Positions 5,768-10,746 of a stretch of 10,746 nt of DNA are shown in pieces. The stretch's first letter is position 1; the number at the start of each line of letters is the position of its first letter. The notes beneath the pieces were generated by a model. That model was not told the origin of the DNA and made no database searches. It saw only the letters and a program-made list of their open reading frames with translations. The position numbers and the translations under genes were made by a program. Source of the DNA: Candidatus Neomicrothrix sp. UBA825 (GTDB lineage Bacteria; Actinomycetota; Acidimicrobiia; Acidimicrobiales; UBA8592); contig DBHP01000087.1 in NCBI GenBank assembly GCA_002295705.1, forward strand, positions 7,254 through 17,999, written 5' to 3'.

Positions 5768-6033
5768 TTACCTGCCAAGATCTTCAACACAATAGTGACA
5801 AAACACGAAGACGCCAGCGTAATGCAGAGTGGAACACTTCACATGCACGCTGGCGCCTTGCATAAGTATTATTTACTCATTCAAGGTGGCGTATACACGT
5901 GATAGTGCAAGGTAACCCCCCTTCCACCTATGTGTTGTTAGCAAAGAACCTAACAAATATCTGATCAACGTGTTGTCAATTTGCAATTATTTCTTAACTG
6001 TCGCTTTGTGTGACCTGTTGTTAACCTAAGTAC
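5768..6033. other. Non-coding divergent intergenic region rich in inverted repeats
   Basis: No ORF of convincing length or composition is seen in this 266-bp gap between heliorhodopsin and the 47-codon ORF. Besides the 5812-5855 hairpin it holds CCTTGCA (5856-5862) complementary to TGCAAGG (5906-5912), AGGTGG (5884-5889) complementary to CCACCT (5924-5929), and TTGTTAG (5935-5941) complementary to CTAACAA (5950-5956, 8-nt loop). The second and third elements interleave, as in a pseudoknot or alternative fold. A structured RNA or an array of operators is possible; neither is proven. Confidence 0.4.
5812..5855. repeat. GC-rich inverted repeat / hairpin upstream of heliorhodopsin
   Basis: CGCCAGCGT (5812-5820) and ACGCTGGCG (5847-5855) are perfect 9-bp complements. 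Inside the loop AGTG (5827-5830) pairs with CACT (5835-5838) around a GAA loop, and TGCA occurs near both arms, so an extended interrupted stem is possible. No U-run follows on the plus strand and only a loose T-rich stretch follows on the minus strand, so a terminator is unlikely. It lies about 45 bp upstream of the heliorhodopsin -35. Confidence 0.55.
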
Positions 6034-6177
6034 ATGGACGAAGATTACGCCGTCAGCGCGAGTCAACAAGTAACAGCGAATAGTCAGACGATCAAGTTAG
6101 TGGTTTTTGATAGTAACGAACCAGCCCTTCAGCATTACCATTCGACATATAAGCGCGTGCTTGAATTGGCGAAATAA
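6034..6177 (+). CDS. Possible small protein, 47 aa, unknown
   Basis: An ATG-to-TAA frame of 47 codons, beginning MDEDYAVSAS and ending KRVLELAK, that stops 3 bp before the EamA transporter ATG. The sequence is hydrophilic, with no membrane segment or known motif. There is no Shine-Dalgarno sequence, but TAACCT (6022-6027) lies exactly 6 nt before the ATG, matching the leaderless -10 geometry seen at heliorhodopsin; a -35 is not evident. It may be a real small gene or leader peptide coupling translation into the transporter gene, which lacks a ribosome site of its own. It may also be just a transcribed leader. I do not recognise it. Confidence 0.3.
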   Translation: MDEDYAVSASQQVTANSQTIKLVVFDSNEPALQHYHSTYKRVLELAK

Positions 6178-6180
6178 GTT

Positions 6181-7044
6181 ATGGAGACAGCGTCTCTTCT
6201 TGCAATTATCTCCGGAGTTTGCTGGGCAACGAATATAACTATTGTGAAATGGGCTCTTAATCGTTCACGCGCTTCGGCTCTTGTGGGAGCAACGGTTGGA
6301 GTATCCATTGCCGCAATTGTTTCCCTCATCCTTGCGATTTTCTCTGGAAGTTCTCTCCCTGACTCCGAAGTCCTATGGAAATTCGCGATCGTAGGAATAA
6401 TAGCGCCGGGAAGCTCGCAAGGACTTTTTGTATCTTCAATAGGTTCTATTGGGCCAGCTCGAACATCTATTCTGATTGGAACCTCGCCAGTTTTCTCCGT
6501 TCTTCTTGCAGTTATTTTTTTAGATGAGTCTTGGAAAACGACTATCATGATCGGAACCTTACTGACTGTTGTGGGTAGTGCCCTGATTAGTTGGGAGAAG
6601 GGAATCCGGTTTCGGCAGATCGGGATCGTATTTGCAATAGCGACATCGTTAACCTTTGCGATACGTGATGTTGTTGCACGTCATTTCAATGTAGGAACGG
6701 ATGTTTCATCATGGTGGTCAGGCACAGTCGTATTAATTGCCGCATCGATCACACTATGGATTTTTGTCTCTATAAAATTTGGTCCCATTTGGAAAACGCA
6801 AACGCAAAAGGCTCTCCCAGAATTCATTCCCTCAGGAATCATGATTGGAATAGCGTTACCTCTGTTACTAGAAGCTCTCAATAAAGGAGCAGTAAATATT
6901 GTTGCGCCGTTAGCGTTAGCAGCTCAAAATGTCTCCATTGTGATTTTAAGCGGATGGTTCTTTGGCTCACGAGAGCGAACACGACAAGTGATTTTAGCTA
7001 TGATCTTAATCTTTCTAGGAGGGATAGTGGTCACGGTTTCGTGA
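6181..7044 (+). CDS. EamA/DMT-family transporter
   Basis: Inner-membrane protein of 287 aa with about ten hydrophobic helices in two EamA repeats (roughly residues 5-133 and 145-285). It opens with LLAIISGVCWATNITIVKWAL, the usual helix 1 with its G-x-x-W-A signature. The first repeat ends with the typical LDESWKTTIMIGTLLTVVGS segment, and the second ends with a similar SRERTRQVILAMILIFLGG. Such drug/metabolite transporters move amino acids, nucleosides or other small metabolites, usually outward; the substrate cannot be deduced. The ATG has no clear ribosome site and lies 3 bp after the stop of the 47-codon frame. The MOSC gene follows after 12 bp, so the three probably share a transcript divergent from heliorhodopsin. 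Confidence 0.9.
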   Translation: METASLLAIISGVCWATNITIVKWALNRSRASALVGATVGVSIAAIVSLILAIFSGSSLPDSEVLWKFAIVGIIAPGSSQGLFVSSIGSIGPARTSILIGTSPVFSVLLAVIFLDESWKTTIMIGTLLTVVGSALISWEKGIRFRQIGIVFAIATSLTFAIRDVVARHFNVGTDVSSWWSGTVVLIAASITLWIFVSIKFGPIWKTQTQKALPEFIPSGIMIGIALPLLLEALNKGAVNIVAPLALAAQNVSIVILSGWFFGSRERTRQVILAMILIFLGGIVVTVS

Positions 7045-7056
7045 TACACATATGAA

Positions 7057-7494
7057 ATGGCGCAACTTTTAAATATCTGGACGAAACCTGCAAAAGGTAA
7101 ACAAATGGTGTCCCATAAGTACATTGAATGCATCATTGGGGAGGGACTTCAAGGGTGTGCTGGTGGGAAAGCTCAACATCGGCAGGTTACTGTTCTTTCC
7201 CTTGCTGCATGGGATGATGCACAAGAAGAAATTGGGCAACAATTAGATCCAATGTTTCGACGTGCAAATCTTCTCGTTGACCAATTAGATTTCGAAGACT
7301 CTGAGGGAAAAATTCTCACAATCGGCGATCTCAAAGTAGAAATCACGGGGGAAACGAAACCGTGCGCACAAATGGACGAGGTATATCAAGGCCTCCGCAA
7401 TGCTATGAAACCCAAATGGCGAGGGGGAGCAACAGGAAAAGTTTTGAATTCGTGCACGATAGCTATTGGCGACTCAGCACAACTTCAGTATTAA
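7057..7494 (+). CDS. MOSC-domain protein
   Basis: Small cytoplasmic protein of 145 aa consisting almost only of a MOSC domain (the C-terminal domain of molybdenum cofactor sulfurases). Visible family signatures are FRRANLLV (67-74), LTIGDLKVEITGETKPC (87-103) with the conserved Cys103, and the C-terminal WRGGATGKVLNS (121-132). MOSC proteins bind or transfer sulfur or act on molybdenum-cofactor ligands; stand-alone short members, like this one, mostly lack a defined substrate. The start at 7057 gives the normal N-terminus (MAQLLNIWTKPAKG); there is no strong Shine-Dalgarno sequence. It is downstream of the transporter by 12 bp and is the last gene before the heme-operon promoter. No molybdoenzyme or cofactor-synthesis gene is nearby. 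Confidence 0.88.
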   Translation: MAQLLNIWTKPAKGKQMVSHKYIECIIGEGLQGCAGGKAQHRQVTVLSLAAWDDAQEEIGQQLDPMFRRANLLVDQLDFEDSEGKILTIGDLKVEITGETKPCAQMDEVYQGLRNAMKPKWRGGATGKVLNSCTIAIGDSAQLQY

Positions 7495-7510
7495 ACCACA
7501 TAAGTAACCA

Positions 7511-7539
7511 TTGAGGTTGTTAGGTATACTTTATATAGT
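7511..7539 (+). promoter_or_regulatory. Promoter of the heme/iron uptake operon
   Basis: TTGAGG (7511-7516) and TATAGT (7534-7539) are spaced by 17 bp, a good housekeeping-type -35/-10 pair. Transcription would start near 7546, giving an untranslated leader of about 50 nt before the lipoprotein ATG at 7599. Confidence 0.6.
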
Positions 7540-7543
7540 TAGA

Positions 7544-7567
7544 TAAGTTCTCTAAATTGAGAACTTA
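7544..7567. promoter_or_regulatory. 24-bp palindrome at the transcription start, candidate iron/heme operator
   Basis: TAAGTTCTC (7544-7552) and GAGAACTTA (7559-7567) are perfect 9-bp complements around TAAATT. The repeat begins 4 bp after the -10, so it covers the predicted start site. This is where a repressor would block transcription; as RNA it would form a hairpin at the very 5' end. It does not match the IdeR/DtxR consensus or the classical Fur box that I know, so the regulator is unidentified. Confidence 0.55.
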
Positions 7568-7598
7568 GATATATACAGATACCCATACATAAACTTCA

Positions 7599-8657
7599 AT
7601 GAGACCAATCCAATCAAAAATTGCAATTGTCGCAGTCTTAATAGTCGGGCTCCTACAATTTTCCGCCTGCTCATCCTCTGAGGTAACTGAATCTCAAAGT
7701 TCGTCAACAAAGCCTCTAGCCTCTCAAGCTGCTGAATCTGAGAATTCATTAATACCTGAGGCAACCCCTGAAGTAGATAATAATATCGTGCCCGAATTAG
7801 AGCCAGTACTTCCAGTGACTATCACTGACGCTGTCGGTAACACCATCACAATTAACTCAGTTGAACGCATAATCCCCCTCGATGGGTCAGTTGCAGAAGT
7901 TGTTTTTGCTCTTAATTTAGGAGCAAATGTTGTTGCAACTGACCGCTCCGCAACCTGGCCACCTGAAGCATCAGAGCTTCCACAAATTGGTTATCAACGA
8001 TCCTTACTAGCGGAACCTATTGCCGGATTCACTCCAACGGTACTTATCGGAACAGAAATCGCTGGCCCAGAAAAGACACTTGATGATCTGCGACGACTTG
8101 GATACCCAGTTGTTATCGTACCAAGTGAAGCAACTATGCAAGGACCTGCTCAAAAGATACGAGCAGTAGCTGAAGCTCTAGGAGTTCCAAATAGGGGAGA
8201 AGAATTAGCAACACAGATGGAAAAGACTATTATCTCAAACACTCAAGTCTTTGAAGATGATAAAAGACCAGTTGTCGCCGCCCTATATATACGTGGAACT
8301 GGAACGCAACTTGTTTTAGGAAGAAACTCTGCGACACATTGGCTTATTAATGCTGCAGGCGGAAAAAATGTTGCAGATATTCTTGATATTGACCAGTACA
8401 AGACCATTACCGCTGAATCATTACTTCGCGCTGAGCCAGATATTCTGCTCGTTCCATCTGCCGGACTTGATTCAGTTGGTGGGATAGATGGGCTACTAGA
8501 GGTTGGGGGCATATCCCAAACCCCAGCAGGAATCAATCGTGCCGTACTTGCATATGATGACCAACTACTCTTAGGAAACGGACCACGAACAGGTGATTTA
8601 CTAAAACAGTTAGCTGCAGACTTCAGGAATCTCGTGTCACAAACGACTAATAATTAA
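7599..8657 (+). CDS. hmuT: HmuT-like heme/iron ABC transporter substrate-binding lipoprotein
   Basis: Surface-anchored binding protein of 352 aa. The N-terminus has a charged start, a hydrophobic stretch (8-20) and the lipobox-like FSAC with Cys24 as lipid anchor. A Ser/Glu/Pro-rich linker runs to about residue 70. The binding domain (about 71-348) has the class III fold: ERIIPLDGSVAEVVFAL (89-104), then PQIGYQRSLLAEPIAGF (127-143), and AESLLRAEPDILLVPS (271-286). GYQR with Tyr131 corresponds to the Tyr that ligates heme in ShuT/PhuT-type proteins, which favours heme over a siderophore. No clear Shine-Dalgarno sequence precedes the ATG. The gene is first in the operon. The heme-oxygenase-like gene starts 8 bp downstream and two permeases follow. 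A siderophore ligand remains possible. Confidence 0.82.
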   Translation: MRPIQSKIAIVAVLIVGLLQFSACSSSEVTESQSSSTKPLASQAAESENSLIPEATPEVDNNIVPELEPVLPVTITDAVGNTITINSVERIIPLDGSVAEVVFALNLGANVVATDRSATWPPEASELPQIGYQRSLLAEPIAGFTPTVLIGTEIAGPEKTLDDLRRLGYPVVIVPSEATMQGPAQKIRAVAEALGVPNRGEELATQMEKTIISNTQVFEDDKRPVVAALYIRGTGTQLVLGRNSATHWLINAAGGKNVADILDIDQYKTITAESLLRAEPDILLVPSAGLDSVGGIDGLLEVGGISQTPAGINRAVLAYDDQLLLGNGPRTGDLLKQLAADFRNLVSQTTNN

Positions 8658-8665
8658 GGAATAAT

Positions 8666-8980
8666 ATGAGCATTGTTAGAATTAACGCAATAACGGTTCC
8701 CGATGGTGCAGGTCCCGAATTGTTATCACGATTTCAAAACCGGATAGGCGAAGTTGAGAACATGGAAGGTTTCGAAAATTTCGAACTTCTAAAACCCAGC
8801 TCTGATAGCAATACTTGGTATGTCTACACACGTTGGGAATCAGAAGAGGCATTCATGGCATGGGTTCATTCACCTGCGTTCGCAAGAGGTCATGCAGAAG
8901 CCAATGCGCAACCAGTGGCGCATGGGTCAGAACTCCTTGAATTTGATGTCGTGCTACAAGCTGAAAAAAATCATTCCTAA
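8666..8980 (+). CDS. mhuD: MhuD/IsdG-type heme-degrading monooxygenase
   Basis: Cytoplasmic ABM-fold protein of 104 aa, the usual length. It opens MSIVRINAITVPDGAGPELL and ends LLEFDVVLQ, closely like mycobacterial MhuD as I recall it. Asn7 and Trp66 match the MhuD active-site residues. The heme-ligand His is at 76, one position from the MhuD His75, after a one-residue shift in AFARGHAE. Family members open the porphyrin ring non-canonically and release iron without classical heme oxygenase products. AAGGA (8656-8660) is a good ribosome site overlapping the lipoprotein stop codon, with the ATG 5 nt later. The position inside a heme-type ABC operon supports the role strongly. A generic antibiotic-biosynthesis monooxygenase is the alternative. 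Confidence 0.85.
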   Translation: MSIVRINAITVPDGAGPELLSRFQNRIGEVENMEGFENFELLKPSSDSNTWYVYTRWESEEAFMAWVHSPAFARGHAEANAQPVAHGSELLEFDVVLQAEKNHS

Positions 8981-9041
8981 AAACAATGAAACAGAAAGTA
9001 TCTATTTCCTGTTTTCCACTCAAACACGTCGTCATTAACTA

Positions 9042-10133
9042 ATGGTTACTATTGCCCTGATTTTCAGTGCAATAACTGTTACTCCGATTTTGGCGGGCCA
9101 CCTATCAAGCCGGCGTGATGAAGAATCGGGCCCATTCATAAGTAATCACATACTTGGACTTACGTCCTCTCTTGTACTTGTCATCATAATTGCCTTGATT
9201 AGCCTCCGTTTCGGGTCTTTGCAGATTACATGGGGGACAGCATGGAATGCCATCTTTGATTATGACGCAACAAATCAGGGTCAAATAGTTGTTAGAGAAC
9301 TCCGCTTGCCAAGAACAATTCTTGGATTAGCAGCCGGTTCTTGCCTTGCGGTAGCTGGAGCGCTAACGCAAGGCATAACCCGTAATCCATTAGGCGCCCC
9401 CGGCATCTTAGGAGTAAATGCAGGAGCAGCTTTCGCAATTGTGACAGCAATATATGCTGCAGACATTGTCAGTCCTGAAGGATACGTTTGGTTCGCCTTC
9501 TTCGGAGCAGCTGGTGCCAGCATTCTTGTTTACTTCATCGCTCAATTCGGAGCTGGAGGAGCTACACCTGTGAAACTTGCTCTAGCAGGAGTAGTCATTA
9601 CCGCTCTACTTGGTGGATGGACAACATCTCTTCTTATCCTCGACTTGGAAACGCTTGATGAAGCAAGATTCTGGCTAGCTGGTTCCATTGCTAGCAGAGG
9701 GACTGACGAAATCGCCATCCTATTTCCTATTATCATCATTGGTTTGCTTCTTGGCATCTCCTTAGGTAAACAAATAAATATTCTGAGTCTTGGCGAAGAT
9801 ATCGCAATGTCGTTGGGGCAACGTATTGCCGTTATTCGTCTAGCAGCAGGAATAGTCATTATTCTTCTTTGCGGTTCCGCAGTAGCTATTGCTGGACCGG
9901 TAGCCTTTGTGGGCTTAGCAATTCCACATATGGTCCGCTCATTAGTTGGACCAGACTATCGATGGATTCTCGTATACAGTCTTTTCCTTGGCCCCTGTCT
10001 TCTCTTAGGAGCAGATGTAATTGGCCGACTCATAGTCCGCCCCACAGAACTCCAAGTTGGTATCGTAACCGCAGCAGCTGGTGCACCGTTTCTAATCTAC
10101 CTTGTCCGCTTCACCAAACTTTCAGACGTATAG
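9042..10133 (+). CDS. FecCD-family ABC transporter permease (first of two)
   Basis: Integral membrane permease of 363 aa for iron-siderophore, heme or cobalamin import. RELRLPRTILGLAAGSCLAV followed by TQGITRNPLGAPGILGVNAGAA is the family signature in the first half; SLGEDIAMSLGQR in the second half is the cytoplasmic coupling segment facing the ATPase, and GPVAFVGLAIPHMVR is the usual late motif. An extra hydrophobic stretch (2-19) precedes the normal first helix (about 38-55). An in-frame TAA at 9036-9038 fixes the start at or after 9042; no Shine-Dalgarno sequence is visible. It lies 61 bp after the monooxygenase gene, in a gap with only a weak 6-bp inverted repeat (8989-8994/9009-9014), and 2 bp before the second permease. 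Confidence 0.93.
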   Translation: MVTIALIFSAITVTPILAGHLSSRRDEESGPFISNHILGLTSSLVLVIIIALISLRFGSLQITWGTAWNAIFDYDATNQGQIVVRELRLPRTILGLAAGSCLAVAGALTQGITRNPLGAPGILGVNAGAAFAIVTAIYAADIVSPEGYVWFAFFGAAGASILVYFIAQFGAGGATPVKLALAGVVITALLGGWTTSLLILDLETLDEARFWLAGSIASRGTDEIAILFPIIIIGLLLGISLGKQINILSLGEDIAMSLGQRIAVIRLAAGIVIILLCGSAVAIAGPVAFVGLAIPHMVRSLVGPDYRWILVYSLFLGPCLLLGADVIGRLIVRPTELQVGIVTAAAGAPFLIYLVRFTKLSDV

Positions 10134-10135
10134 AC

Positions 10136-10746
10136 ATGCATTACCTAGCTATCGCAACACCCACATTACAACGATCACTTACAGTCCTTGCTGGGATATG
10201 CCTAACCGTTTTCCTCATTCAATTAGCCGACCGCATTCAAACTCGTTCATACGCTTTTCGATGGCAGAATATCTCTAGTCGTATTCAGTTACGAGTTGTA
10301 TGGCTGTCACTCGGAGCCATCATTGTGATAACTATACTTACCGGGGTCGGTTTAATTGTCGGTGACTATCCAATTCCAGCTTCAAAGGCAATTGCAACAG
10401 CACTTTGGGATAGAAATGGAGAATATGACTTCATTATTAACTCTCTGCGTTTTCCAAGAATCGTCGTTGCCATCCTCGCAGGAATGTGCTTTGCCTCATC
10501 AGGATTAATTTTCCAATCTCTAATAAACAACCCGCTTGTATCACCAGACATCATCGGTATTAATAGTGGAGCAGCAGTTCTCGCAGTAGCTATTCTTGCC
10601 GCAGGGGGCAACATAGAGTATCTACCATGGGCAGCATTTCTCGGAGCTTTACTAACTGCAGCATTAATCTATTTGCTTTCATGGAAAAGGGGAATCTCAG
10701 CAACACGACTTGTACTTGTCGGAATCGGAATCAATTCCGTACTCGG
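10136..10746 (+). CDS. FecCD-family ABC transporter permease (second; 3' end beyond window)
   Basis: The frame from the ATG at 10136 is open to the window end, about 203 codons. It starts MHYLAIATPTLQRSL and has an N-terminal hydrophobic segment (about 14-30), a charged linker, then the normal first helix (about 54-73). The family signature follows: SLRFPRIVVAILAGMCFASS, then FQSLINNPLVSPDIIGINSG. It starts 2 bp after the first permease stop, so the two are surely co-translated. Two different FecCD subunits imply a heterodimeric channel, as in FepD/FepG, rather than the HmuU homodimer usual for heme importers. About 130-150 residues should lie past the window, presumably followed by the ATPase gene. 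Confidence 0.93.
   Translation, partial: MHYLAIATPTLQRSLTVLAGICLTVFLIQLADRIQTRSYAFRWQNISSRIQLRVVWLSLGAIIVITILTGVGLIVGDYPIPASKAIATALWDRNGEYDFIINSLRFPRIVVAILAGMCFASSGLIFQSLINNPLVSPDIIGINSGAAVLAVAILAAGGNIEYLPWAAFLGALLTAALIYLLSWKRGISATRLVLVGIGINSVL

Noticed and set aside
5812..5855. Rho-independent terminator.
   Set aside because: No U-run follows on either strand, and no gene ends nearby on the strand that would need it.
5822..5902. A 26-codon plus-strand frame through the hairpin.
   Set aside because: Very short, no ribosome site or promoter at the right distance, and lies inside an inverted repeat.
7517..7546. IdeR/DtxR box around GTTAGGTATAC...ATAGTTAG in the heme-operon promoter.
   Set aside because: Only scattered half-site likeness to the known consensus and no good dyad; the separate perfect palindrome at 7544-7567 is a better operator candidate.
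8989..9014. AAACAG/CTGTTT stem between the monooxygenase and first permease as a terminator or attenuator.
   Set aside because: Only 6 bp with a 14-nt loop, AT-rich, and genes on both sides belong to one operon; too weak to call.
8820..9038. A 72-codon plus-strand frame overlapping the 3' half of the heme monooxygenase gene.
   Set aside because: Out of frame with a well-supported gene; sequence without domain features.

Overview
The window looks like a compact chromosome segment from an aquatic member of the Actinomycetota. The GC content is moderate, roughly mid-40s percent by eye. Three things point that way: a heliorhodopsin very close to the actinobacterial type protein 48C12, a heme-degrading enzyme of the mycobacterial MhuD type, and genes whose starts look leaderless (a TANNNT -10 element 6 nt before ATG). 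The lineage is inferred from recalled family resemblance, not from a search. Both ends of the window cut through genes.

Left part (1-4334): the 3' end of mannose-6-phosphate isomerase (manA) converges on a minus-strand pair, an ECI2-like enoyl-CoA isomerase and an Old-Yellow-Enzyme-family flavoprotein with a cysteine cluster. These two overlap by 8 bp and read as one acyl-CoA or enoate metabolism operon. Divergent from them, across a short gap that contains an inverted repeat, is a plus-strand pair: a thioredoxin-fold DsbA/FrnE-like protein with a single active-site Cys, and a cupin.

Middle (4313-7494): on the minus strand, a heliorhodopsin gene is followed by engB, a ribosome-assembly GTPase. 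The heliorhodopsin has the Schiff-base lysine, the glutamate counterion and both characteristic histidines, and it has a well-formed leaderless promoter. A 14-bp palindrome and an 8-bp tandem duplication sit on its stop codon. Upstream is a roughly 270-bp non-coding stretch rich in inverted repeats. Divergent from it are a possible 47-codon ORF, an EamA/DMT transporter and a small MOSC-domain protein.

Right part (7495-10746): a promoter with a 24-bp palindrome at its start site precedes a probable heme/iron operon. It encodes an HmuT-like lipoprotein, an MhuD/IsdG-type heme monooxygenase and two different FecCD permeases, the second cut by the window end. The expected ATPase would lie beyond the window. 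Together these genes would capture a heme-like iron complex at the cell surface, import it and break the porphyrin to release iron.

No rRNA, tRNA, CRISPR array, transposase or phage gene was recognised. The item of greatest biological interest is the heliorhodopsin locus and its regulatory surroundings.
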